Assembly (NCBI GenBank): GCA_005881495.1
Contig: VBHI01000349.1
Location: 1-33,672 of the forward strand
Origin: Chloroflexota bacterium
GTDB taxonomy: Bacteria; Chloroflexota; Ktedonobacteria; Ktedonobacterales; Ktedonobacteraceae
Direction: 5' to 3'
DNA length: 33,672 bases
This document shows, one piece after another, positions 23,340 to 30,944 of the stretch; position 1 is the first letter of the stretch; every line of letters begins with the position of its first letter. The translations under genes were made by a program, and so were the position numbers. The notes beneath the pieces are model-generated. The model was not told where the DNA came from and did not search any database. It saw nothing but the letters and a program-made list of their open reading frames with translations.

Positions 23340-25550
23340 ATGAATGCAGAAGCATTGATTGGTAAGATGCTAGGGACCTGTAAACTCCAGGAAGTTATTG
23401 GTCAAGGAGGCATGGGAGCCGTCTATTTGGCACAACAGTCGCGCCCTCGTCGACAGGTAGCGGTGAAAGTATTATTGCCATCGGCATCGCTGACTTCCCA
23501 TCAACGGGCAGCCTTCCTGGAGCGGTTCCGCCGAGAGACCGATGCCGCCGCCTCATTGGAGCATCCAAATATTCTACATGTGCATGAATATGGCGAGCGC
23601 GATGGGTTTGCCTACCTGGTAGTGCCGTATATCAGTGGCGGGACGCTGCGCGATGTTATGGAGCATGAAGGACAACTGCCATTACCGAAAGCATTGAATT
23701 ACCTGGAACAGGTGGCCGCTGCGTTAGATTTTGCTCACGAGCGCGGTGTCATTCATCGTGACATCAAGCCTGCTAATATTTTGATGACCCTCGAGGGACG
23801 CTTATTGCTGACCGATTTTGGCCTGGTGAAAATCATCGCAGAGGGGCAAACGCAGCAACTTCGTTTGACCGGGGCTGGCGCTCCGGTGGGGACACCGGAC
23901 TACATGGCGCCCGAACAGGTCGTTGGTAATACGGTGGATGGCCGTTCGGATTTGTATTCCCTTGGTGTCATACTCTATCAGATGCTCACCGGGACGACTC
24001 CTTTCCAGGGTGAGACACCAATGCAGATTGCCGCGCAGCAATTGCAATCTCCACCTCCCTCGCCAGGGTTACTGCGCCCAGACCTCCCGGTCGCGGCAGA
24101 AAAGGTGCTCCTGCGGGCAATGGCAAAGCGGCCAGATGATCGCTATGCTTCAGGGCGCGAATTTGCCGGAGCTTTCCGTGCCTCTTTAAATGGCGCTGGA
24201 GTACTGCTCGGTAATGCCCCATCAGCCGCACCTTCTATGGGTTCCTCCACATCTGCGCGACATTACGCGCCGCGCGGCCTTTTTGATCCGGTCTGGCAAA
24301 AAGGAACAACTGGAACGGCGCCGGCACCCCTGGCCGTGAAAGATCTGGGAGAAGGAAAGCCAACAGGCGTTTTGCCTGCGGCGAGTGCTGAGCCTGCTCA
24401 TTCAACGGGGCTTCTTTCTCGTACAGGTATGTTTCCGAAAGTGGCGGGAACGCAACCTTCTCCTTCACCCATTATCCTGGGGGGAACAGGTAAGTTATCG
24501 GCTGCTACCGGTACATTACCTAAGACGACCGGAGCACAGCCTGCCGCCATACCGATGGGCGCGACGCAAGTATCTCCTATGTTCAATACAACCGGGTCGC
24601 TCATGGTGCCGGCAGGTGAACAGGGAACGGGCAGCACGGTGAAACTGACTGGGCCTGTCAAGGTGGTGCAGATGCCTGTTGTCGGTCAGCCTGGACGTTA
24701 TGTCACAGGTTTATTGCCGGTTGTTCCTCAGACCCAGGAAGCTGGAGAAACTGGTAAGAAAAAGAAGTACGATCGGAAAAAAACCGCGCTCGTCATCGCG
24801 CTTGCAGCCCTGGCGTTCTTGTTAATATCTGGTACGGGAGCATTTTTCTGGTTTGCTCATCTCCACCAGGGTCAAACCGTAACAACTGCCAGGACTGGTG
24901 TTTCGGCAACGCCGAACGTAATGGCTACAGCTACTGCTCAAGTGCAGGCTACAGTTTTCGCAAATCAGATTCTTGCGGATCCGTTGAGCCAGAATATCCA
25001 CAACCTGCCTACGGGCAAAAATGAGTTCTTTCGTGGCGGAGCCTATCATATCTTAAATACCGAGGGCAATGCCGTTGCCGTGGTTTTACCACAACAAAAT
25101 TTTACTGTCCCTAATGCCTACACATTGACGATGTGGGAGGTAAAAGGGGATGACACCTCAAACAATAACTCCTTTGGTATGATCATTCGCTTTAACCAGC
25201 AAAATAAAGGCGGAAAGACCGTTACCAATTTCTATAGCTTCGAAGTGCTCAATATCAAAGGTGGAGAATACAGGTTCTATAAGTACGATGATAGCCAGAG
25301 TAGCCCCACTAAATATTGGACACAGCTCTGGTCGCAACCCTTTGGCAGCGAGTATCACCAGGGTCAGGGGCCAGGTAAGACGAACACCTTTAGAATCTAT
25401 CAGAATGGTTCGACTTTTAGCTTTACTATCAATGGGAAGTTGGTCAAGACCTTTCATGATAGCTCTCTCAAAAGCGGCAGCATGGGAATGTTGGTAAATC
25501 TAAAGGGAACCGAAGTAGCCTACATGAACATGTTGATTACGCGTAACTGA
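23340..25550 (+). CDS. Transmembrane Ser/Thr protein kinase with extracytoplasmic LamG/DUF1080-like domain
   Basis: This 736-residue protein starts at the ATG at 23340. The PknB-type kinase domain (about 14-270) is complete: glycine loop GQGGMG, K43 in VAVKV, HRD with catalytic D141, DFG at 159 and GTPDYMAPEQ. A proline/threonine/glycine-rich linker of about 210 residues follows, then one membrane helix (about 482-503). The outer domain (about 540-736) is beta-rich (YTLTMWEVKGDD, FYSFEV, FRIYQNGSTFSFTINGKLV, GMLVNLKGTEVAY), like a concanavalin/laminin-G or DUF1080 jelly roll that may bind a sugar or cell-wall ligand (inference). It leads an operon; the paralogue starts 17 bases downstream. 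Confidence 0.9.
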   Translation: MNAEALIGKMLGTCKLQEVIGQGGMGAVYLAQQSRPRRQVAVKVLLPSASLTSHQRAAFLERFRRETDAAASLEHPNILHVHEYGERDGFAYLVVPYISGGTLRDVMEHEGQLPLPKALNYLEQVAAALDFAHERGVIHRDIKPANILMTLEGRLLLTDFGLVKIIAEGQTQQLRLTGAGAPVGTPDYMAPEQVVGNTVDGRSDLYSLGVILYQMLTGTTPFQGETPMQIAAQQLQSPPPSPGLLRPDLPVAAEKVLLRAMAKRPDDRYASGREFAGAFRASLNGAGVLLGNAPSAAPSMGSSTSARHYAPRGLFDPVWQKGTTGTAPAPLAVKDLGEGKPTGVLPAASAEPAHSTGLLSRTGMFPKVAGTQPSPSPIILGGTGKLSAATGTLPKTTGAQPAAIPMGATQVSPMFNTTGSLMVPAGEQGTGSTVKLTGPVKVVQMPVVGQPGRYVTGLLPVVPQTQEAGETGKKKKYDRKKTALVIALAALAFLLISGTGAFFWFAHLHQGQTVTTARTGVSATPNVMATATAQVQATVFANQILADPLSQNIHNLPTGKNEFFRGGAYHILNTEGNAVAVVLPQQNFTVPNAYTLTMWEVKGDDTSNNNSFGMIIRFNQQNKGGKTVTNFYSFEVLNIKGGEYRFYKYDDSQSSPTKYWTQLWSQPFGSEYHQGQGPGKTNTFRIYQNGSTFSFTINGKLVKTFHDSSLKSGSMGMLVNLKGTEVAYMNMLITRN

Positions 25551-25567
25551 GGAGTAGAGGTACACCT

Positions 25568-27586
25568 GTGATTCAGGCACAAGCATTAATAGGTACGGCT
25601 TTAGGAAACGTTACACTCCAGAAAGTTCTCGGCCAGGGAGAGCTGGGTATTGTATTCCTGGCTCAGCAATCGCCTGCTGATCCGCAAGTTGCGGTGAAAG
25701 TGTTGTCCCCGGCAGCAACGCAGACGTCCAGCCAGCGGGCGGCATTTCTGGAAAGATTCCGCAAGGAGATCAATGGTATTTCCTCACTGGAGCACCAGAA
25801 TATTCTCCCGGTGTTTGATTTCGGGAAGTACGATGGATTAGCCTACCTTGTGATGCCCTATATCAGCGGCGGAACACTACAGCGCACTCTAGAGCAAGAG
25901 GAACCACTACAACTTTCAAAGATTGTCAATTACCTTGACCAGATGGCAGCAGCTCTGGATTACGCACATAAACAAGGAGTGCTCCACCTGGACCTCAAGC
26001 CAGATAATGTATTGATGTCCGCTGATGACCGCCTGTTCTTGACCGATTTCGGACTGGTGAAGATTGTTACTGAAAGTCAGATATCACGGATGCGCCTGCT
26101 GATGGCAGGAACAGCCGTTGGTTTGCTCAACTATATGGCCCCAGAACAGGTGATGGGAGATGTAGTAGATATGCGGGCAGACCTGTATTCCCTGGGGGTT
26201 ATGCTCTATCAGATGGCGACAGGCCAGACACCATTTCAAGGGACACCACTGCAGATTGCAACGCAACATGTACAGACGGCTCCTCCTTCACCTCGGCTTC
26301 TACGCGAAGATTTACCTCAGGCAGCGGAACAAGTAATACTACAGGCCCTGGCCAAACGTCCACTTGATCGGCATGCCGACGTCCGGGATTTAGCCAGTGC
26401 ATTCCGTATCGCCTTAACTTCAGCAGGTTCGCTCTCGGAGAGTCAGTCTAACAGGATTGCTAGCCCTGGCACTACTCTTACTTCGCCTCTCCTTGTACCG
26501 AGGAAACGCGGGCTTTTCGATCCAGTCTGGCAGAAAGCCGCGCAAGAGGAAGAGGGAAGAGCGTCTGTCATGAATACAACCAAGGAGGCTGACGCTTTTG
26601 CGACTACAGGGGCGCTGATGATCCCTGGCGGCAAAATGGGAGCCAAAAGCACTGTCAAGTTGACGGAACCTGTAAAAGTAGTTCAGGTGCCTGTCGCTGG
26701 CCAGCCTGGAAGCTATGTCACTGGCTTATTGCCGGTGTTACCGAGCGCGGAACCGTCCAAAGAGTCAAATGGCACTACTAAAGGGAATACCCCAGGGCGC
26801 GATTACAAGAAGCTACTTAAGAAGGCCGCGGTACCCTTGCTTGTTTTGCTGGTATTGACCAGTTTGGGTCTTTTCTGGTTTTTGCATACGCATCCAACGG
26901 TGACGTCAAAAACAAGTGTACTCACTGAAAAATTGCATCCCGACTGGCAGGCAATCGCGGCAGTCCAGGCCACGGCAACTGCCAATGCAAACTACATCCT
27001 GACTGATCCACTGCAGCAGAATATCCATAACTGGCCCATCGCTCAAACTAGCCATCATACCTACATTTTCAAGGATGGTGCCTATCATGTGATGGATAAT
27101 GACGCCAATCATAGTGCTCCAGCGCTTCTCCCAGGCATTTTTCTGAACAGGCCGCTGGCATATACCTTGACTATGCAGGAGATAAAAGGGGATGATGGCT
27201 CAATTAACAACTCTTTTGGGATAATCATCTTCCTAAACTCGCAGGCCAGGAATGGCAAGACGGTGATTACATTTTATAGCTTTGAGATCGTGAATAATAA
27301 AGGGGGTGTATACCAGTTCTTGAAGTATGATAGTAGTAAAGGACAATCTCCCTATTCCACAATCTGGCAACATCCATTCGGTCGTGAATTTCACCAGGGG
27401 CAGGGCGCCGCAAATACGAACACGATCAAAGTAGCGGTAAATGGCAAGCACTTTACCTTTTGGGTAAACGGGAAAAAAGTAGGATCGGCTAAGGATAATT
27501 CGATTCAAAGCGGTCAGATAGGCATGTTGGTGAATCTGAAGGGTACCGAGGTGGCTTTCTCAAATCTGCAACTGACCAATCACTGA
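25568..27586 (+). CDS. Paralogous transmembrane Ser/Thr kinase, non-RD with divergent activation segment
   Basis: This 672-residue protein starts at GTG 25568 after a GAGG site. The layout is that of the upstream kinase: kinase domain (about 13-270), shorter linker, membrane helix (about 420-442) and the same outer beta domain (about 480-672). The catalytic lysine in VAVKV, catalytic D142 and DFG at 160 are kept. However, the HRD arginine is leucine (HLDLKPDN), and the GTPDYMAPEQ block has become GLLNYMAPEQ, losing the conserved Thr-Pro of the P+1 loop. It may be active without activation-loop phosphorylation, or act as a partner of the first kinase. A juxtamembrane stretch (STVKLT...PVKVVQ...GQPG..YVTGLLPV) is shared almost intact with the paralogue. 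Confidence 0.9.
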   Translation: MIQAQALIGTALGNVTLQKVLGQGELGIVFLAQQSPADPQVAVKVLSPAATQTSSQRAAFLERFRKEINGISSLEHQNILPVFDFGKYDGLAYLVMPYISGGTLQRTLEQEEPLQLSKIVNYLDQMAAALDYAHKQGVLHLDLKPDNVLMSADDRLFLTDFGLVKIVTESQISRMRLLMAGTAVGLLNYMAPEQVMGDVVDMRADLYSLGVMLYQMATGQTPFQGTPLQIATQHVQTAPPSPRLLREDLPQAAEQVILQALAKRPLDRHADVRDLASAFRIALTSAGSLSESQSNRIASPGTTLTSPLLVPRKRGLFDPVWQKAAQEEEGRASVMNTTKEADAFATTGALMIPGGKMGAKSTVKLTEPVKVVQVPVAGQPGSYVTGLLPVLPSAEPSKESNGTTKGNTPGRDYKKLLKKAAVPLLVLLVLTSLGLFWFLHTHPTVTSKTSVLTEKLHPDWQAIAAVQATATANANYILTDPLQQNIHNWPIAQTSHHTYIFKDGAYHVMDNDANHSAPALLPGIFLNRPLAYTLTMQEIKGDDGSINNSFGIIIFLNSQARNGKTVITFYSFEIVNNKGGVYQFLKYDSSKGQSPYSTIWQHPFGREFHQGQGAANTNTIKVAVNGKHFTFWVNGKKVGSAKDNSIQSGQIGMLVNLKGTEVAFSNLQLTNH

Positions 27587-27630
27587 AATGGACAGGTCCC
27601 TTACGGGCGATCTGGTGGAGGCATTCAAAC

Positions 27631-28029
27631 TTGAATAGCATTATTTTCCCGCTGGCCCTGGGCATTACGGGGTTCTTGTGTCTACTAAATGTTGTTTTTG
27701 CGTATATCTTTCGTAAAAAGCGTATGATTGAAGTAGCATCTTATCTGTTGGTAGGCTTCATTGAGCTATCGATATTTCTGTTTACGCTTATGCTTCTCCT
27801 GGGAATAATTCATACTGTCCCTTTTCATCTCCCTCCGCATTTGCCCTTTAACCAGGCTGAAATGGGGGCAGCTTTCGCCATAGGTATCGGGCTATTTCCG
27901 GCAGGGTACTGGCATCGAACCTCCGCCGCGGAGATACGTGCCAGAATGGCGCAGGATGCCAGGATTATTAAAGAGCGCGATGGCGGTGTGCACGTGCGCA
28001 GCAATGCTCCAGGCGAGTGGATGAATTAG
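27631..28029 (+). CDS. Small membrane protein in the kinase operon
   Basis: This 132-residue protein begins at a TTG (27631) supported by GGAGG nine bases upstream. Three hydrophobic segments (about 4-26, 36-60 and 78-95) suggest three membrane helices, with a charged cytosolic tail (EIRARMAQDARIIKERDGG). No family was recognised. It lies 44 bases after the second kinase, so cotranscription is likely. Confidence 0.7.
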   Translation: MNSIIFPLALGITGFLCLLNVVFAYIFRKKRMIEVASYLLVGFIELSIFLFTLMLLLGIIHTVPFHLPPHLPFNQAEMGAAFAIGIGLFPAGYWHRTSAAEIRARMAQDARIIKERDGGVHVRSNAPGEWMN

Positions 28030-28176
28030 CGGGATACACCGGCTGTACAGGCACGAAAGTACCATGATAAGACTGAAAGCTGTCAAATAGGTCTCTACTC
28101 CTTCTTCTGAGCTTCCTCACCTGAGCGTCGATGAAATACAGCCCCGTTTTGCCTTCTTTTGAAGAGGGGGCGCTTC

Positions 28177-28206
28177 TTGACAGGACGAAACACTCCGTGC
28201 TATGCT
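28177..28206 (+). promoter_or_regulatory. Ancestral ABC-transporter promoter, now upstream of tnpB
   Basis: A perfect TTGACA (28177-28182), an 18-base spacer and TATGCT (28201-28206). In the second copy before the intact ATPase gene the -10 (30017-30022) is kept but the -35 position reads GTCACA. A GCTAT-N6-ATAGC inverted repeat overlaps the -10 in both copies. Confidence 0.55.
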
Positions 28207-28391
28207 GTTATAGCAAATAGTTATACAAAAGGTATAAAAAAGGAAGTGGCGAGCGTATGACAGCATTTCCCGGCGAGAGAAATATATCAAGCGCGGCAAA
28301 TCAGGCGCCAGTACAGGTTGTTCCTGGAAGTGGGGAAAATATGGCTCCTGCTGTTGTGGCTCGTGACCTGGTACGGGTTTTCGGCCAGAAA
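28180..28391 (+). repeat. Left copy of a 212-bp direct repeat flanking the tnpB unit
   Basis: It matches 29996-30209 with five substitutions and two one-base indels (about 97%). It covers the promoter, leader and first 45 codons of the ABC ATPase gene. The left boundary follows ...CTTCTTG and the right boundary is ...GGCCAGAAA, after which the tnpB unit begins. Confidence 0.93.
28257..28391 (+). pseudogene. Duplicated 5' fragment of the ABC ATPase gene
   Basis: The 45 codons match residues 1-45 of the intact ATPase with two changes (S5P and V17A). The frame then runs out into tnpB sequence in another register and stops at 28518-28520. It is an N-terminal fragment upstream of all nucleotide-binding motifs and so has no ATPase function. 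Confidence 0.85.
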
Positions 28392-29997
28392 GGGGGGAGC
28401 AGTCCTCGTGGCAAAGGCAACCAAAACCATTCGACAATCGCTTGGCTATCAGCCTGCTCATGCCGCCTGGTTTGCTGCAACGAAAGACCTCTTCAACCAG
28501 GTGGCCGCCTTCTATTTTGAGGTCATCGCTGCTCATGAGAAAGTCCTAGATTGCTCCAACAAGGAAGCGCTCACCATCCTTGAAACGCTCACCCATGCGA
28601 CACAAAAGCACCCCACGCCAGTCATGCCGCTAGAAGCGATCGGAGAGGATATTCCTGCCATGTTTCGTCGAGCAGCGATTCATGCCGCCCTTGGATCAGC
28701 CCGTTCCTTCTACTCACTGCTGCGGAAGTGGAAAAAGCGTCAAGAGCAGGCGCAAGCAAAAGGGAAGAAATTCACCGGGCGCCCACCAGTCCCACCCCAT
28801 TCATGGAACAAGTCTGCCACGTTGTATGCAGGTCAGTGGAAGGAACGGACCAGATCGTCCATTGTGCTCAAAGTGTGGACAGGGACGTGTTGGAGTTGGA
28901 TCAAGGTTCGCATCACTGGACGGGAACTCCCTGAGGATGTCGAGATGGGAAGTCCTTCCCTTATTTGGCGCGGCGATCACTGGTGGTTGCATACGCCTCT
29001 TGAAAAGCAGTTCGCTAGCCCTGGCAACATCGAGAAACACATCACCACACAGGCACAAACAAAGATGTGTGCCGTAGACCTCAATCTGCATGAACATCTC
29101 GCAGTGTGCACCATTCAAACTGTTGAAGGTACGATCCTCGCCACCACGTTTATCGGAGGGGGCAGACGGATATCCGGCTTTAGGAAGAAGCAGTTCGGAC
29201 GGATCGCACGCAACCGACGCAAGACTGGCATGATCGCGGAAGGCGAACAGGACAATGCCGACCTCTGGCGCAAGATCAACAACGTGGACGAGTCCATCTC
29301 GCATCTGGTGAGTGCTCGCATTGTGCAGTTTGCCAAACAGCACGGCGCGACGATCTTGGTCTTTGAGCACCTGGGCCATCTCAAGCCAAAGAAGGGCAAG
29401 TACAGCCGACGAGGCAATAGCAAACGGGCCTTCTGGATGAAGGGACGCATCTTCAAGTACGCCAAGTACAAGGCCTTCGCTGTAGGCCTTCTCACCAGTC
29501 GGGTCAACCCACGAAACACCAGCCGAGAGTGTGCTCGTTGCCATAGCTTGGTGGCTCGCTACACAGAGGGGCAGTCGGCAGAGGGCTACACCTCTGGTGC
29601 CCCGTTGGTCCTCTGTCCTCAGTGTGGCATGCAGGGCAATGCCGATCGCAATGCCAGTCTGGTCATCGGTCAGCGTTTGGTGAAACGCTATCAAAACCCA
29701 CTCCAGGGAAAGCCTCCAACTCCTCTGCTTGTAGAGGGGGCAGAGAAATCTGCAGGTGTTGTTGTCTGCCAGGACGCCAAAGGTGAAGAGGAACCATCTC
29801 TTCCTCAAGCCCGGCATGCAGATCGCAACGAGCATGGCACCGCTCAAGATGTGTTGTTCAGGATGGATGAGCACATGTCGGATATTCCTCACCAACTACG
29901 GCTTCCATTTGAGTCGTAGCCACGCTACATCTTCTCAGGAAACCGACTACGTAGGAGTGTCAGAAGCTGCAGGGCTTTCGCCCTTGCGGAGTGTCAC
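28392..29997 (+). mobile_element. IS200/IS605-type tnpB-only unit, left end apparently lost
   Basis: The unit lies between two direct repeats. Its right end has an imperfect hairpin (GCAGGGC-TTTC-GCCCTTGC, 29969-29987) followed by GGAGTGTCAC, and probably ends at GTCAC (29993-29997). The last two bases are shared with the TTGAC target motif seen intact at 28177-28181. On the left, the tnpB start is only 16 bases from the repeat junction, so the usual structured left end of this family is missing. No tnpA is present. Confidence 0.8.
28408..29919 (+). CDS. tnpB: TnpB RNA-guided nuclease (IS605/IS1341 group)
   Basis: This 503-residue protein starts at GTG 28408 after AAAGGGGGGAG; the frame is open 30 codons upstream, but that part is ATPase-gene sequence. 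The RuvC residues are complete: D224 (VDLNLHE), E320 (VFEHLGHL) and D413 (GNADRNAS). A zinc finger CARC...CPQC lies between the last two. An arginine/lysine-rich segment (RRISGFRKKQFGRIARNRR) precedes the second motif. It is longer than typical TnpB (about 400) through a long N-terminus and a charged C-terminal tail. TnpB proteins are guided by an RNA from the element's right end to cut DNA beside a target-adjacent motif, which favours retention of the element. It looks intact. Confidence 0.92.
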   Translation: MAKATKTIRQSLGYQPAHAAWFAATKDLFNQVAAFYFEVIAAHEKVLDCSNKEALTILETLTHATQKHPTPVMPLEAIGEDIPAMFRRAAIHAALGSARSFYSLLRKWKKRQEQAQAKGKKFTGRPPVPPHSWNKSATLYAGQWKERTRSSIVLKVWTGTCWSWIKVRITGRELPEDVEMGSPSLIWRGDHWWLHTPLEKQFASPGNIEKHITTQAQTKMCAVDLNLHEHLAVCTIQTVEGTILATTFIGGGRRISGFRKKQFGRIARNRRKTGMIAEGEQDNADLWRKINNVDESISHLVSARIVQFAKQHGATILVFEHLGHLKPKKGKYSRRGNSKRAFWMKGRIFKYAKYKAFAVGLLTSRVNPRNTSRECARCHSLVARYTEGQSAEGYTSGAPLVLCPQCGMQGNADRNASLVIGQRLVKRYQNPLQGKPPTPLLVEGAEKSAGVVVCQDAKGEEEPSLPQARHADRNEHGTAQDVLFRMDEHMSDIPHQLRLPFES

Positions 29998-30017
29998 AGG
30001 ACGAAACACTCCGTGCT
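29850..30017 (+). ncRNA. Putative right-end (omega) guide RNA of TnpB
   Basis: In this family the guide RNA comes from the 3' end of tnpB plus the right end and continues about 16-20 bases into flanking DNA. Here that would include the hairpin at 29969-29987 and the flank AGGACGAAACACTCCGTGCT (29998-30017). The 5' limit is arbitrary; expression is not shown. Confidence 0.4.
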
Positions 30018-30209
30018 ATGCTGTTATAGCAAATAGTTATACAAAAGGGTATAAAAAAAGGAAGTAGCGAGCGTATGACAGCATTTTCCGGCGAGAGAAA
30101 TATATCAAGCGCGGCAAATCAGGTGCCAGTACAGGTTGTTCCTGGAAGCGGGGAAAATATGGCTCCTGCAGTTGTGGCTCGTGACCTGGTACGGGTTTTC
30201 GGCCAGAAA
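29996..30209 (+). repeat. Right copy of the direct repeat flanking the tnpB unit
   Basis: These 214 bases carry the functional leader and first codons of the ATPase gene and match 28180-28391 at about 97%. The repeat starts at ACAGGACG, directly after the tnpB right end, and ends at GGCCAGAAA (30209), after which the ATPase reading frame continues with ATGGCGGTG. Confidence 0.93.
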
Positions 30210-30929
30210 ATGGCGGTGAACCATCTGAACTTGAGTGTTGAGCGTGGAGAGTTCTACGGTTTTCTTGGCCCTAATGGAGCAGGTAAAAGCACAACAATCA
30301 GGATGATGGTCGGGCTGTTACGTCCGACCTCTGGCTCCGTTTGGGTTGGCGGCGTCGATGTGTGGAAAGACCCTCTCAAAGCACGCGCCTTGATGGGGGT
30401 GCTGCCTGAGTTTCTAAATATCTATGAACGGTTGAGTGGGCGGGAATTTCTCCTCTTTGCCGGTCGCATGTATGGTTTGCCCCAGGCAGATATCAAGCAC
30501 AGGGCAGAAGAGCTCTTGCAGGTGCTGACGCTGTCCGACGACGAGAATAAACTGATCGTCGATTATTCTGTGGGTATGCGCAAGAAGGTCGCCCTGGCTG
30601 CCGCGCTTATTCATAACCCGCAAGTCATTTTCTTGGACGAGCCGTTTGAGGGCATCGACCCCATCAGTTCGCGCGTTATACGTGATATTCTGCGTGAACT
30701 CACCCGGCGCGGTACGACCGTCTTTTTCTCTTCGCATATTATGGAGGTTGTTGAGCGCCTCTGTACACGGGTGGGTATCATAAATCAGGGAACGCTGGTA
30801 GCGGAGGGCACGTTACAAGAATTACGAGAGCGTGCCAGCGGCGAGGAGAAGGATGCGACATTGGAAGACCTCTTCCTCAACATTGTTGGTGCTCGCAGCG
30901 AGGAACACAACCTGAGCTGGCTAGAATAG
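30075..30929 (+). CDS. ABC transporter ATP-binding protein
   Basis: This 284-residue ATPase has Walker A GPNGAGKST (65-73), Walker B VIFLDEP (ending at 190), a switch histidine in FFSSHIME, and a signature motif reading YSVGM (164-168), a variant of LSGGQ common in ABC-2 type exporters. A 30-residue polar leader precedes the domain. It starts at ATG 30075 with AAAGGAAG 12-13 bases upstream. The permease begins 15 bases after its stop, so the two form an exporter. The substrate is unknown. The promoter copy directly upstream has lost the perfect TTGACA box because of the tnpB unit. Confidence 0.93.
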   Translation: MTAFSGERNISSAANQVPVQVVPGSGENMAPAVVARDLVRVFGQKMAVNHLNLSVERGEFYGFLGPNGAGKSTTIRMMVGLLRPTSGSVWVGGVDVWKDPLKARALMGVLPEFLNIYERLSGREFLLFAGRMYGLPQADIKHRAEELLQVLTLSDDENKLIVDYSVGMRKKVALAAALIHNPQVIFLDEPFEGIDPISSRVIRDILRELTRRGTTVFFSSHIMEVVERLCTRVGIINQGTLVAEGTLQELRERASGEEKDATLEDLFLNIVGARSEEHNLSWLE

Positions 30930-30944
30930 GAAAGAGAGAATTCT

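Noticed and set aside
28801..29895. Leftward 364-codon frame
   Set aside because: It is antisense to tnpB, which has a complete RuvC site and zinc finger; the translation resembles no family.
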